From: Opitutus terrae PB90-1
GTDB lineage: Bacteria; Verrucomicrobiota; Verrucomicrobiia; Opitutales; Opitutaceae
Direction of reading: 5' to 3'
Length of the DNA: 64,000 bases
NCBI RefSeq assembly: GCF_000019965.1
Contig: NC_010571.1
Location: 4,163,001 to 4,227,000 of the forward strand
Shown here piece by piece: positions 1 through 9,615 of the stretch (within the stretch, counting starts at the first letter, position 1; each line of letters begins with the position of its first letter). Under the pieces are notes generated by a model. That model did no database searches, was not told where the DNA came from, and saw nothing but the letters and a program-made list of their open reading frames with translations. The position numbers were made by a program, and so were the translations under genes.

Positions 1-101
1 GGAGCGCACGCAGCGTCGGAAGCATCGTCCGTCGTGCAGATCAGATCGTATCCTGTCGCGCCTAGGGTCGGGCACAGAGGCGGCGCGCAACCGACGGCTG
101 A

Positions 102-2573
102 TCACCGACGATCTCGCATTTCAGGAGGAAGGAGCTGTTGAGCGAGCAGATAGATCTGTGGATTGTCGATTTTGAGACCGAAGGTCCGGGTCATCACGAG
201 GAGGCGATGAAGCGAAACGGTGGTCAGCGACCGCAGTTGGTCTTCATCGATTTCGGCCAGGCAGTGTTTCACTTCCTCTTGGGCCTGCTCCAAGCAGTCG
301 CCGTCCACCAATGCGATGGCGAGACTCACCCGCCGATCCCACGTCAAATTCTCCGCTTCATCGCGCGCAAGCCCCGCTTGGACATCGTCGATGGCGCGGC
401 CAAATGCCTGAGGGTCTCTCGCCGCTCGAGCGACAAGAGTGCGGGCGACGGCGGCACCGAGGTCCGCTGGGTAGGAGCGCTCGAGCGCAAGGGCCACGGC
501 GGCCGCTTCGCGCATCATTCCCATCTCGACGAAGTATTCTGCCAGGCGACTGAGCGCCGTGGCATTGTCCTGCAGTTCGGTGATGCGAAAAACTGCCACC
601 GCCTGCTCTTCAAATCCGGCGACTTGGGGCAGGTGGTATGGCATCGGCCGGAGCCAGCGGGGCGGTCGCCAGGTTCGGAGGAATCCCCAGAGCGTCTTGG
701 GTGCATCGGCGGTGCCTTGAGGCGCGTATTCGTCGAGGAAGGTATCCCACGACGGCATCACGATGTAACCGAGGCTGCGGGCCTGCGCGACGGCTTGGGC
801 TTCGTCCGCGGATGGCGCTCCGGCGATGCGCATCGACGCCAGAAAACCGGCTTTATTGTCGGGGAAAGGCGTCCCTAAGCCGGACAAGCCACCGTGGTAA
901 ATGAGGGCCATGGTGAGGTTCGGCGGAGCGAGTACGATTGCGCCGTCCGGGCCTGCCTGGCGGGCGAGCCAATGGGCCAGGTCGCGCTCGATTAGTGCGG
1001 TGACTTCGAGCTCGGTCGCGGGTGCGTGACGGTCCGCGCGGGCTTCTCTCGTGAGCAGCAGGGCCCCGGGAACGAGCACGAGGAACATCCCCGCGATACC
1101 CATCGCGCGAACAAACTTGGCGGTCGGAGCGCGGTTGACGAACGCGGTGAGCGCAATCAGCAGACTCGGGATCGTCGCCCCGAACTCATTCCAACTGCGG
1201 AGCTGGGCGCACGACACGCCAAGCATGACGAAGGCCGGACCGAAAGCCGTCGCTATCGCACCGGCCGGCAGATCGCCCGTGGCCGGTCGCAACAAAAGAG
1301 CGGCGGCAACGATCACTAGCAGCGCAGGCAGACAGCTGGCAAAGAACGTGAGCGTGACGCCGTCATTGCGAAGCCATGTCCAGAAATTCTCCGCGATCGG
1401 GCCGCCGACGAGATTCGTCAATCGCGCGGCGTCGGGATCGGCCGTGAAGAGATCGTAGGCCCCCGTCGCGTGCAGCACGACCGGCGTAACGATCAACGTG
1501 ACTACCGCGGCCGACACAGCCGCGAGAACTCGCCGGTCGCGCCGGGTGCCCCCTGGCAGCAGGCAGCGGTCAAAACGGGTCAGCACCTCGCCGAGCCCAA
1601 TCCAGGCGAGACCGTAGAATGGATTCACGACTCTGAGATCCAGCCGTCCCAGATGTTGAGGAGAGTATTCCAGCAGATAGGTCGCGAGAGTGGTCACCGC
1701 GCCTCCGAGTGCCCAATACCGCCACGGCAGCAGCGACGCCGTCACGTCGGACTGACGCCCACGATGCGCGCGCCAAGCGATCAGGAGGCCGCCCAGCCCG
1801 ATCCCACCAATGATGGGTGCCGAGCGAAGCGGGTTGAGCCAAAGGCTGATTCCGCCAGCCAGCCCAGCGGCCAAGAACCACCACGGTGCCGCCGGATTCG
1901 CCAGCGGCACGCTGCCGATCGAGGAGGCACCTGCTGACCTACCTGGACTGAGGCCGGCGAGCAAGAGGACCCCGCTTGCGGACAGGCAAACCAATATGAG
2001 ACTTCCGTCGGTGGACTGCCCGGGTAGGAAGCTTCCGCCAAAGGGAAACAGAGTCGCAAGCGCGGTCGAGACGAGCCCAGCGGCCCACAGTCCGAATCGC
2101 CATGCGACAAACGCGGTCGCCCCAACCAGGAGCAGTAGCTGAAGCACCGGACCGCTGATCCGCGCCGCGCGTTCGACGGAGATGCCGACTGGCCGACCGG
2201 AAACCCAATGATCGATTTCGGCGAGGAGCCCGAGCCACCAGCGGAAGGGGGAGGGGGTGAGCACGGTGCGACCGACCGGGGCATTGTCATAGCGCACCTC
2301 CCGGATGCGCCAGTCACCTCCAGGGGCGAGCATCTGCTGGGTTTGGATAATCCACTGGGAGCTCTCGTTGTTGTGGCCGGGCACGATCAGGTTCCGCAAG
2401 CCGCCCGCGTAGCCCGTGGGCGAAGCCGGATCAATCGCCACGTCGGTTTCCACCAAATTCGTGACTGCATCCACTCGGTGAAGACGGGCATTGGTCAGGA
2501 ATAGCCAAAACCCGAGAGCGGGGGCGAGAGCGAGGAGTCCGAACAGGAATCGGCGACGCGACGAAGAACTCAT
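102..2573 (-). CDS. Polytopic membrane protein, GT-C-like, with soluble helical C-terminal domain
   Basis: The protein is about 823 residues. I chose the ATG at 2573 (MSSSSRRRF); a TTG 48 nt upstream could extend it. Roughly ten hydrophobic segments fill the first two thirds, starting with FLFGLLALAPALGFWLFL. The first extracytoplasmic loop holds an acidic stretch (VRYDNAPVG) before the next membrane helix, a layout like GT-C glycosyltransferases. That is inference; no classical DxD is obvious. The last ~270 residues are soluble and helical, TPR-like (LSRLAEYFVEMG). It is divergent from the FG-GAP/ASPIC gene at 2719. It is clearly paralogous to the protein at 60249-62657: both share SRLAEYFVEM and a WDRRV motif near the end. 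Substrate unknown. Confidence 0.8.
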   Translation of the reverse strand: MSSSSRRRFLFGLLALAPALGFWLFLTNARLHRVDAVTNLVETDVAIDPASPTGYAGGLRNLIVPGHNNESSQWIIQTQQMLAPGGDWRIREVRYDNAPVGRTVLTPSPFRWWLGLLAEIDHWVSGRPVGISVERAARISGPVLQLLLLVGATAFVAWRFGLWAAGLVSTALATLFPFGGSFLPGQSTDGSLILVCLSASGVLLLAGLSPGRSAGASSIGSVPLANPAAPWWFLAAGLAGGISLWLNPLRSAPIIGGIGLGGLLIAWRAHRGRQSDVTASLLPWRYWALGGAVTTLATYLLEYSPQHLGRLDLRVVNPFYGLAWIGLGEVLTRFDRCLLPGGTRRDRRVLAAVSAAVVTLIVTPVVLHATGAYDLFTADPDAARLTNLVGGPIAENFWTWLRNDGVTLTFFASCLPALLVIVAAALLLRPATGDLPAGAIATAFGPAFVMLGVSCAQLRSWNEFGATIPSLLIALTAFVNRAPTAKFVRAMGIAGMFLVLVPGALLLTREARADRHAPATELEVTALIERDLAHWLARQAGPDGAIVLAPPNLTMALIYHGGLSGLGTPFPDNKAGFLASMRIAGAPSADEAQAVAQARSLGYIVMPSWDTFLDEYAPQGTADAPKTLWGFLRTWRPPRWLRPMPYHLPQVAGFEEQAVAVFRITELQDNATALSRLAEYFVEMGMMREAAAVALALERSYPADLGAAVARTLVARAARDPQAFGRAIDDVQAGLARDEAENLTWDRRVSLAIALVDGDCLEQAQEEVKHCLAEIDEDQLRSLTTVSLHRLLVMTRTFGLKIDNPQIYLLAQQLLPPEMRDRR

Positions 2574-2718
2574 CAGGGATAGCGACGATCCGATTTCATC
2601 TGGCGTGGATTCGCCGAGCAAGAGAAGAGCGGACGCTCATGGGGGAACGATGGTCTCATTTGAGAGCGCTGGCTCCCTTGACTCGACCAAACGGGCGACT
2701 CGCTAGTTCGCCGCACGG

Positions 2719-5700
2719 ATGGCAACCCGGTATTCTGATCACACCTCATTTGGGCCGATCGCAAAGACATGGGTGCGCAGTGTCGTGATCGGGATATGGC
2801 TTGGGGCGGGGGTGCTGGCCTCTGCGCAGCCAGACCGAAACGGGATGGCGGAATCGCCGCTGGCGCCGCGCTCGGGCCCGCGAGGAGCGACGATGTTTAC
2901 CGCTCTGTCTCCAGAACAGACGGGCGTGGTGAGCGAGAATCGCTACGACGATCCGAAGATGTGGGGGGAACACTACCAGGAACTCGCCTTGGGAGCGATG
3001 GGCACGGGCGTGGCGATCGGTGACTACGACAACGACGGGAGGCCCGATCTCTTCGCGGTCAGCAAAACCGGAACCTGCCGGCTCTTTCGCAATCTAGGGA
3101 ACTGGCAATTCCAGGACGTCACCGACCAAGCCGGTTTTGTGGGTGCGACGCAGGCGAGCGACACGGGGGGGCGTTGGGTCAATGGCGCCGGCGGCCAGGA
3201 CGGGAGCGCGACGGCGGACCGGGAGGCGTGGCGGCAGGGCGCCGTGTTTGCCGACGTGAACAACGACGGCCGGCTGGATCTGTATATCTGCCGGTTCAGC
3301 GCGCCCAACCTGCTGTTCATCAATCGCGGCGACGGGACGTTCAGGGAGGAAGGGGCGGCGCGCGGGTTGGCGGTGGCGGACGCGTGCGGCGTGGGGGCAT
3401 TCTGCGACTACGACCGGGATGGGTGGCTCGATGTGTACCTAACCACAAACATGCTCGACGTCGTGGAGCATCCGAATGGCCGGCGCGGGTACCTGTTTCG
3501 CAACAACGGGAACGGCACATTCGCCAATGTGACCGAGAAGGCCGGGATCTATGGCGATATGCTGGCGCATTCGGCCACCTGGTGGGACTACGATGGCGAT
3601 TGCTGGCCCGATCTCTACGTCGCCAACGACTTCGCGGGGACCGATCGCCTCTATCGCAACAACCGCGACGGCACGTTTACGGATATCATCAAACAGGTGG
3701 TTCCCTACATGCCGTATTCTGCGATGGGCGCGGATCTCGGAGACATCAACAACGATGGCCGGCTCGACTTTTTCGTCGCCGACATGGCGGCGACCACGCA
3801 CGAAAAGGACCATCGCGGGATGGCTTATTCACGCTCCCTCGCCAGCACCGCTCCGGAGATCGGCCAGGCCGACGTGCCGCAGTACTCTCGCAACATGCTG
3901 TACCTAAGTACAGGAAGCGAGCGATGCTTGGAAGTCGCCCAGCTCGTCGGGGTCGGAGCGACCGACTGGACGTGGTCGCCCCGCTTCGAGGACCTGGACA
4001 ACGACGGTCGGATCGACCTCCACGTGACGAATGGAATGATCCGTGAGTTTCAGAACGCGGATCTGCGGGATCGGATCATTGTGGCGGAGCGGCTCGCGGA
4101 CCGGACGCGGATCATGCGTTCGAGCCCGAAACTGATGGAGGAGAACCTGGCGTATCGAAATGTCGGCGACCTGCAGTTCGCCGAGGTGGGCGCCGAATGG
4201 GGGCTGAACCAGCGCGGGGTGACCTTTGGATCGGCGTTCGGTGATCTGGATGGAGATGGCGACCTTGATCTGGTGTGCGCCAATTTCGAGACCGGTCTCG
4301 CCCTGCTGCGCAACGACAGTGACTCGGGGCACCGCGTGATCGTGGCGCTGCGGGGTAGCAGCTCCAATCGGTTTGGCCTGGGGGCTACGGTGCGCCTACA
4401 TACTGCGCGGGGGGTGCAAGTGCGCACGCTTCTGGTGTCGCGAGGCTATCTTTCCAGCAGCGAGCCCATCCTGCATTTTGGCCTGGGGGACGACGTGGTG
4501 ATTGAACGGCTGACGATCGACTGGCCGAGTGGTCACAGCCAATCGTTCACCGAACTGCCGGCGGATCGGAGGTTCACCTTCACCGAGCCGACGAGTCCCG
4601 TCGCGCCGGCGCTTCCGGCGCGACCGCCGGAGACCCTGTTCCGCGACGTGAGCAAGGCGTGCGATTTCACAATCCTCGCCAGGGAAGACGTGCGCCAGGA
4701 AGCCAACCCGCAGCCGCTTTTGCCGGTTATGATGCGCAACCGCGGCCCGGCGTTGGCGATGGCGGATCTCGACGGCGACGGCGCCGATGACGTCGTGGTC
4801 GGTGGCACGTCGGCAGATTCGCCGCGCGTGTTGCTCAAGAAAAACGGCCGCTTCTCACCGGTGGCCTCTCCGAGTCTGGTGAACCGCACGGTCGCTGAGG
4901 ATGGCCCGATCCTGCTCTTCGATGCGGATGGCGATGGCGCGAGCGATCTTTTGGTGACCCGCAGCGGCACCATTCTCCCTTACAACGACGCTGAATATCA
5001 GCCCGAGCTCTATCTCGGCGACGGGCACGGGCAGTTTCGCTCCGCCGCTGATGCGTTGCCCAAACTGCCGATCAGCGTCGGTGCCGTGGCGGCCGCCGAT
5101 TTCGACCGAAGCGGTGCGTTGAGCTTGTTCGTGGGCGGTCGCGTGCGGCCCGGTCAGTACCCGGTCGCTCCGCGCAGCGCACTCCTCAAGAACCATGGTG
5201 GGCGCTTCGAAGACGTCACGGACACGCTCGCGGTGGGCTTGCGCGATGTTGGCATGGTCAGTTCCGCTTTGTGGAGCGATGTGGATGGCGACGGCTGGCT
5301 GGATCTCTTGCTGGCGCTGGAATGGGGCCCGGTGAAGTACTTTCACAATGAACAGGGCCAACGTTTCGTCGACCAGAGCGACGCGGCCGGCTTCACCGCG
5401 GCCGGCACGGGGTGGTGGACCTCGCTGGCTAGCGCCGATTTCAACCACGACGGCCAGCTCGATTATGTGGTCGGCAACGTGGGGTTGAACACGCAATACC
5501 GCGCCAGTCCTGAGTATCCGGCCTTGTTGTATTCGGGCCGCTTCAGCCCCGGGCGTCCCCAACTCGTCGAAGCCTACTATGAAAATGGCCGGCTTTACCC
5601 ATGGCGCACGCTCAAGGAACTCGGCTCGGTGATCCCATCGGTGCTTCAGCGCTACCCCAAGAACGATCTCTATGCGCGAGCAACGCTGCCCGAAATTCTC

Positions 5701-6399
5701 GGTGCGGACAAACTCGCCTCCGCCCGACGCTTTGCCGCCACGGAGCTGCGTAGTGGGGTCTTCTTGAGCGGACCGGATGGCCGCTTCCGGTTCGGGCCAT
5801 TGCCGCGGATCGCGCAGGTCGCCCCATTGCAGGGAATCGTGGCGGGCGATTTTGACGGGGACGGACACGCGGACATCTATGCCGTGCAAAATTCCTACGC
5901 GCCGAGTCCGGGCGTGGGGCGCTTTGCCGGTGGACTGAGCCAGCTTCTGCGCGGCGATGGACGCGGGAGTTTCACTCCCGTTCCCGTAGTCGATACTGGT
6001 TTGATGGTGCCGGGCGACGCGAAGGCGCTCGTCGTGACTGATCTCGACGGTGACGGGTGGCCGGATTTCCTGATCACACGCAATCGTTCGAGCACGCTCG
6101 CATGGCGCAACGGAGGGACTCCGGGCCACCACTCCTTCGCTGTGCGGTTGCGCGGCCCTGCGGTGAATCGGAGCGCGATCGGCGCGAGGGTTACGTTGGA
6201 ACTCGCCGATGGGGCAAGACAGACGACCGAAATGGCGGCTGGCGGGGGCTACTATTCGCAATCCGCACCGGGCGTGTTTTTTGGCTATTCCGGCACCAAC
6301 CTGCCGAGTCGGATCTTCATTCTTTGGCCCGATGGGGTCAGCTCCACACACGTGATCTCCTCCGCGCCGGGCGCGGCGTTGCAGTTCGATCATCCTTGA
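2719..6399 (+). CDS. Secreted FG-GAP/VCBS repeat protein with two ASPIC/UnbV domains
   Basis: This 1226-residue protein has a hydrophobic signal segment (VVIGIWLGAGVLASA, about residues 21-35). Many calcium-loop-like FG-GAP/VCBS motifs follow, such as DYDNDGRPDLF, DVNNDGRLDLY and DLDGDGDLDLV. An ASPIC/UnbV domain sits near residues 545-640 (LTIDWPSGHSQ). A second FG-GAP series follows (DLDGDGADD, DVDGDGWLD, DFDGDGHAD), and a second ASPIC-like domain ends the protein (FILWPDGVSS). It is therefore an internal tandem of propeller plus ASPIC. The family is extracellular and abundant in Verrucomicrobiota and Planctomycetota; its function is unknown, probably adhesion or protein/glycan binding. No Shine-Dalgarno is visible. 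A paralogue enters the window at its right edge. Confidence 0.88.
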   Translation: MATRYSDHTSFGPIAKTWVRSVVIGIWLGAGVLASAQPDRNGMAESPLAPRSGPRGATMFTALSPEQTGVVSENRYDDPKMWGEHYQELALGAMGTGVAIGDYDNDGRPDLFAVSKTGTCRLFRNLGNWQFQDVTDQAGFVGATQASDTGGRWVNGAGGQDGSATADREAWRQGAVFADVNNDGRLDLYICRFSAPNLLFINRGDGTFREEGAARGLAVADACGVGAFCDYDRDGWLDVYLTTNMLDVVEHPNGRRGYLFRNNGNGTFANVTEKAGIYGDMLAHSATWWDYDGDCWPDLYVANDFAGTDRLYRNNRDGTFTDIIKQVVPYMPYSAMGADLGDINNDGRLDFFVADMAATTHEKDHRGMAYSRSLASTAPEIGQADVPQYSRNMLYLSTGSERCLEVAQLVGVGATDWTWSPRFEDLDNDGRIDLHVTNGMIREFQNADLRDRIIVAERLADRTRIMRSSPKLMEENLAYRNVGDLQFAEVGAEWGLNQRGVTFGSAFGDLDGDGDLDLVCANFETGLALLRNDSDSGHRVIVALRGSSSNRFGLGATVRLHTARGVQVRTLLVSRGYLSSSEPILHFGLGDDVVIERLTIDWPSGHSQSFTELPADRRFTFTEPTSPVAPALPARPPETLFRDVSKACDFTILAREDVRQEANPQPLLPVMMRNRGPALAMADLDGDGADDVVVGGTSADSPRVLLKKNGRFSPVASPSLVNRTVAEDGPILLFDADGDGASDLLVTRSGTILPYNDAEYQPELYLGDGHGQFRSAADALPKLPISVGAVAAADFDRSGALSLFVGGRVRPGQYPVAPRSALLKNHGGRFEDVTDTLAVGLRDVGMVSSALWSDVDGDGWLDLLLALEWGPVKYFHNEQGQRFVDQSDAAGFTAAGTGWWTSLASADFNHDGQLDYVVGNVGLNTQYRASPEYPALLYSGRFSPGRPQLVEAYYENGRLYPWRTLKELGSVIPSVLQRYPKNDLYARATLPEILGADKLASARRFAATELRSGVFLSGPDGRFRFGPLPRIAQVAPLQGIVAGDFDGDGHADIYAVQNSYAPSPGVGRFAGGLSQLLRGDGRGSFTPVPVVDTGLMVPGDAKALVVTDLDGDGWPDFLITRNRSSTLAWRNGGTPGHHSFAVRLRGPAVNRSAIGARVTLELADGARQTTEMAAGGGYYSQSAPGVFFGYSGTNLPSRIFILWPDGVSSTHVISSAPGAALQFDHP

Positions 6400-6420
6400 T
6401 TGGATGTCGGATGCGAACGC

Positions 6421-6810
6421 CTAGGCCGATTCGAGGATCAGGTTCGCGTAGGGAGTGGAATCCCCGGTCCGAATCAGACCGATGGCGTGCGGGACCCGGC
6501 GCTTGAATTCCACATGAGGCTCGAACACCAGCGGGATCGCACCGGTGTGATCCCGGAGCGCTTCGACTACGGAAGGAGAATTGACCTGACGAAACTCTTC
6601 CTCGGCGAAGATCCGCCCAATCACATATTGCGGCAAGATGGCATCGAGCACCTGACGCACGGTGGGCACATCATCGACGAGCGAAAGGTCCACGGTCTCA
6701 ATTTGCGGCCACAAAGGAAACCCGCGATCGGCGACGACCACCGTATTGGTATGTCGGACGCGGGCGAGGAGCGACAGAACCGCGGGGTTCAGGATACCGG
6801 TGCGGATCAC
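6421..6810 (-). CDS. rbsD: RbsD/FucU-family sugar mutarotase, RbsD-like
   Basis: This 129-residue cytoplasmic protein matches the RbsD/FucU fold over its full length. The conserved active-site His is in RVRHTNTVVVAD (about residue 20), and the C-terminal signature is STPYANLIL. The ending resembles RbsD (D-ribopyranase) more than FucU. The family interconverts pyranose and furanose or anomeric forms of ribose or fucose. The start is a GTG at 6810; no ATG or clear Shine-Dalgarno is near. It is downstream of, and co-directional with, the LacI-family gene (224 nt gap with a hairpin). It converges on the FG-GAP gene with 21 nt between stops. The true sugar is not shown by sequence. Confidence 0.85.
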   Translation of the reverse strand: MIRTGILNPAVLSLLARVRHTNTVVVADRGFPLWPQIETVDLSLVDDVPTVRQVLDAILPQYVIGRIFAEEEFRQVNSPSVVEALRDHTGAIPLVFEPHVEFKRRVPHAIGLIRTGDSTPYANLILESA

Positions 6811-6826
6811 TAAGAGGATGGGAAGT

Positions 6827-6854
6827 GCTCGCCCTTAGCGCCTGGCGGGCGAGC
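6827..6854. repeat. Stem-loop between LacI-family gene and rbsD
   Basis: Perfect 8-bp arms GCTCGCCC (6827-6834) and GGGCGAGC (6847-6854) flank a 12-nt loop. The hairpin lies 17 nt upstream of the rbsD GTG and about 180 nt downstream of the LacI stop. No T-tract follows on either strand, so an intercistronic or attenuating structure is as likely as a terminator. Nothing else gene-like is seen between 6811 and 7034. Confidence 0.4.
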
Positions 6855-7034
6855 CGTTGGAGGTAGTCTCCGGCATCGGATGCGCGGTCATGAACCGGTG
6901 GGGGCCGAGAAAGGGAATGCATGCCAGATGGGGCGGAAATCCGTGCGCGAAGGAGAGCACTACGACCGGGAACAACCGTTGAGGTATATCGCACGTTGGT
7001 TCGGTCACGAGCTGTCCCTCGACTCTTGGCAGCG

Positions 7035-8162
7035 TCAGATGCTGCCGACCAAGCTTGGTGTCTCGGCCGGTGCGGGGACGCGCGAAGGCAACGACTCACC
7101 GTCAAACCACGTGCCTTCGACGAGCGTCGTGGTGGGGAATTCCGGCACACCGAGCGCGTGCTGCTGCAAGTCACGGGTCAGGAGGTCCACACTCAGCTCA
7201 CCGACGCGCCGGCAGTTTTGTCGGATGCCCGCAGTCTTGCCGTCGGGCTGCTGAAGGTGCATGTCGACAAAGGCGAGGTCCCGTGGAATCGAGAGGCCGA
7301 GCGCATCCAGCTGAGGTCGCGCGAATGCTCCGTTGCTGATCAGCACCTCGGGCGCGAACCGTCTCAGCCAGCCCTGGAACGCATCGCGCGCCGCGCGATG
7401 ATCCAGCTCGTGGGGTGTGCTGTCTGGTGGGGAATCCGGGAAAATGAAGGGTGGCAACTGATCCGCTAGCGCCATCATCCGCTGCTCCACGGCGAGCCCG
7501 GCACTCCAAGCCAGGGCTGCGCCCGGGTCGCACCGCGGCGGGACCGCGAGTCCGATCCGGCGATAGCCGGCGGCCGTGACGCGTTGCATGACGAGCCGGA
7601 TCGCGGCGAACTGGTCGTTCGCGACGTGGTGCAGACCTGGCTGGTGCGGAAAAGAATCGATCTTCACCGCACTGAACTTGGCCCAATCGAACTGTAGCGG
7701 AACGTTGCTCTCGTGGTGTTGGGACGCGAGAATCACGCCGACAATCCCGCGCGAATGCAGGACGACGCTTAGCCGATGAGGAGTAAGTCCGGGCTCACCG
7801 AGCCAGAAATGTTCGACCTCGTATCCGAGTTCCGATGCGCGGTGCGAAGCTCCCGCGAAGAACTCTGCATCGGGGCAGGACTGCTTCCATCCCCAGCGCG
7901 TGTCGCACTTGGTGACGTAGGCCAGCGTGGCGATCTGACGATGCGGTTTCCGCTGGCCACGATAGTTCATCAGCGCCTGCAGCACCGGATCAGGGCGATA
8001 TCCCATCTCTTCCGCGAGCGCACGCAGCCGTTCGCGGGTGGTAGCGGGAAGCCGGGGATGGTTGCGCAGCGCCATCGACACCGTCGTGTAATGCACTCCG
8101 GCGCGTTTCGCCACGTCGGTGATCGTGACCCGACGGCTGGATTCGGCAGTTGCGGTAGGCAT
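7035..8162 (-). CDS. LacI-family transcriptional regulator
   Basis: This 375-residue protein has an N-terminal LacI helix-turn-helix (VTITDVAKRAGVHYTTVSMALRN, residues ~12-34) and the hinge region through GYRPDPVLQALM. A type I periplasmic-binding-like effector domain follows, with IVGVILASQHH, RRIGLAVPP and LAFVDMHLQQP. Start ATG at 8162. It is a soluble DNA-binding protein that probably responds to a sugar. It is upstream of rbsD and next to an AraC regulator, with the large polysaccharide-degradation locus about 5 kb away, so sugar-responsive control is inferred. The effector cannot be read from sequence. Confidence 0.9.
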   Translation of the reverse strand: MPTATAESSRRVTITDVAKRAGVHYTTVSMALRNHPRLPATTRERLRALAEEMGYRPDPVLQALMNYRGQRKPHRQIATLAYVTKCDTRWGWKQSCPDAEFFAGASHRASELGYEVEHFWLGEPGLTPHRLSVVLHSRGIVGVILASQHHESNVPLQFDWAKFSAVKIDSFPHQPGLHHVANDQFAAIRLVMQRVTAAGYRRIGLAVPPRCDPGAALAWSAGLAVEQRMMALADQLPPFIFPDSPPDSTPHELDHRAARDAFQGWLRRFAPEVLISNGAFARPQLDALGLSIPRDLAFVDMHLQQPDGKTAGIRQNCRRVGELSVDLLTRDLQQHALGVPEFPTTTLVEGTWFDGESLPSRVPAPAETPSLVGSI

Positions 8163-8231
8163 GCTACGAGGGCGGCAATGTGGTTCCGAACAAAACTCTG
8201 GCCGGAAACGAGCGGGCAGAGCTCGGAGTCC

Positions 8232-8256
8232 GGTGGGGGGGTGGGGGGGTAGGTGG
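8232..8256. other. G-rich tract upstream of the LacI-family gene
   Basis: On the + strand two runs of seven G (8235-8241 and 8243-8249) are separated by a single T and flanked by GG pairs at 8232, 8252 and 8255. The tract lies 70-95 nt upstream of the LacI ATG, whose transcript would carry the C-rich complement. It could form a quadruplex in DNA or vary in length, but neither is shown. The rest of 8163-8352 holds no gene. Confidence 0.45.
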
Positions 8257-8352
8257 CGAAACGCGGTGCGCGCATCGCTCCCGGCACTCTACTTTCCGGC
8301 AGTCAGGCGGAGAATGGCTCGGCTTGACCAGCTGATGGCGATTCTTGACCGT

Positions 8353-9303
8353 TCAAAGCCTGATCGCGGTCCGGGCGGGTGGGATTGATGCCGCCCGTCG
8401 CTGGGCGATAAAGGCCGAGGGAGAAATGCCGTAGACGCGCTTGAATGCGCGAGAGAATTGGAACTGGTCGATGTTGAATTCGCTCGCGATCGATTTCACG
8501 AGGCAGTCCGTCGACTGGAGGCGCTCTGCCGCCCATTGCACCTGGAGCCGTTGCAGATATCGATACGGCGTCTCGTCCTGAAACCGGCGGAACAGGCGAG
8601 TCAGGTAGGCCACGTTGATGTGACACGCGAGCGCGGCGTCCTGCACGGTGCGAATCGTGCGGAAATGCGCGATGAAGTATTGTCGGCACCGATCGAAAAC
8701 GGCGGCTGCGCGTCGGGAGGAACCGACATTGGCGCGAGCCCCACGGGCGATCCAGATGAGGAGAAGCTCCAACTGAAGACGGGCGGCCTTTTCAGCGAAA
8801 CGATCATGGGACAGCGCTGAGTTGATCAGTGCATCGAACGCCTGCCGTGCTTCCGTCAAAAGTCCGATCCTCAGCACTTCTCCGGGCACGAGGTTGAACT
8901 GGTTGAGAAACTTCCTTGCGCCACGTCCGGTAAAGTCGACGAAGTATTTGCGCAGGCGTTCCGTGCGAGACGAACGCATGGCGTGCGGAATGTCGGGCCC
9001 ATAGGTGAACACGACCCCCGGGGCGAGTTCGTGACGCTGATTGCCGAGCTCCACCTCGCCGCGCCCGGAAACCACCAGTTCGATGGAGTAGTACGGAAAT
9101 GTGCGCCGATCGACGACGTAATCTTGGGCGCACTCCTCCCAGCCGCCGCATACAATCGTGAGTTCCCGGCGCGTCCTGGGATCCAAATTCAAATAGAAAC
9201 GCAAAGCATCCGTCACCTGCCGCGAAATAAATGACGGAGGATGGGCCGGCGGATTGCCATCCGCAGGGCAGTCCGAGCCGTCCGTTCCCGCGTCAGCCCT
9301 CAT
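8353..9303 (-). CDS. AraC-family regulator with N-terminal cupin sensing domain
   Basis: The protein is 316 residues. The N-terminal half is an AraC-type cupin (YYSIELVVSGRGEVELG, then PGVVFTYGPDIPHAMRS). The C-terminal ~100 residues hold two helix-turn-helix motifs (VQDAALACHINVAYLTRLFR and VKSIASEFNIDQFQFSRAFK) followed by the family signature GISPSAF. Start ATG at 9303; an in-frame GTG about 90 nt inside (VTDALRF) is an alternative. It is expected to bind sugar through the cupin and activate transcription. It is divergent from the SGNH gene across a 312-nt region with a strong palindrome. Target genes are inferred to be local. Confidence 0.88.
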   Translation of the reverse strand: MRADAGTDGSDCPADGNPPAHPPSFISRQVTDALRFYLNLDPRTRRELTIVCGGWEECAQDYVVDRRTFPYYSIELVVSGRGEVELGNQRHELAPGVVFTYGPDIPHAMRSSRTERLRKYFVDFTGRGARKFLNQFNLVPGEVLRIGLLTEARQAFDALINSALSHDRFAEKAARLQLELLLIWIARGARANVGSSRRAAAVFDRCRQYFIAHFRTIRTVQDAALACHINVAYLTRLFRRFQDETPYRYLQRLQVQWAAERLQSTDCLVKSIASEFNIDQFQFSRAFKRVYGISPSAFIAQRRAASIPPARTAIRL

Positions 9304-9466
9304 CGCGGATCGCGGGGGTCAAACGGGCCGGTGAAAATGACGGTCGAGCAAACGCGGCGCAGCGTCATGCGGAGGCCGGGGTGGTGGTTGGCTTGGGGGA
9401 GCGGCAGTGGGGTTTTGCTGCTCGATTCGACGGAAGCGAGGCGGGAGCTCGTAGCAACCTGTCATT

Positions 9467-9488
9467 GGACATAGGTCAACCTATGTCC
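9467..9488. promoter_or_regulatory. TAGG/CCTA palindrome, candidate operator
   Basis: A perfect inverted repeat GGACATAGG-TCAA-CCTATGTCC lies in the AraC/SGNH intergenic region (9304-9615), 127 nt before the SGNH ATG and 163 nt before the AraC ATG. A partial further copy flanks it: CAACCT at 9455-9460 repeats CAACCT at 9478-9483, and TTAG follows at 9493. CCTATGTCC occurs again in the palindrome at 22782. No other gene or hairpin is seen in this intergenic stretch. Confidence 0.6.
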
Positions 9489-9615
9489 GGGGTTAGTGGT
9501 GCCGCGACTCGACGGACGCCTAAGCGGTTTCAAGTTTGCGCTGTCAAAAACCGAGAGCTGTCATGGCCGCGCGGATCCGCAACCGATGCTCGGCGGTTCC
9601 CCGGTGAATCGCCCC

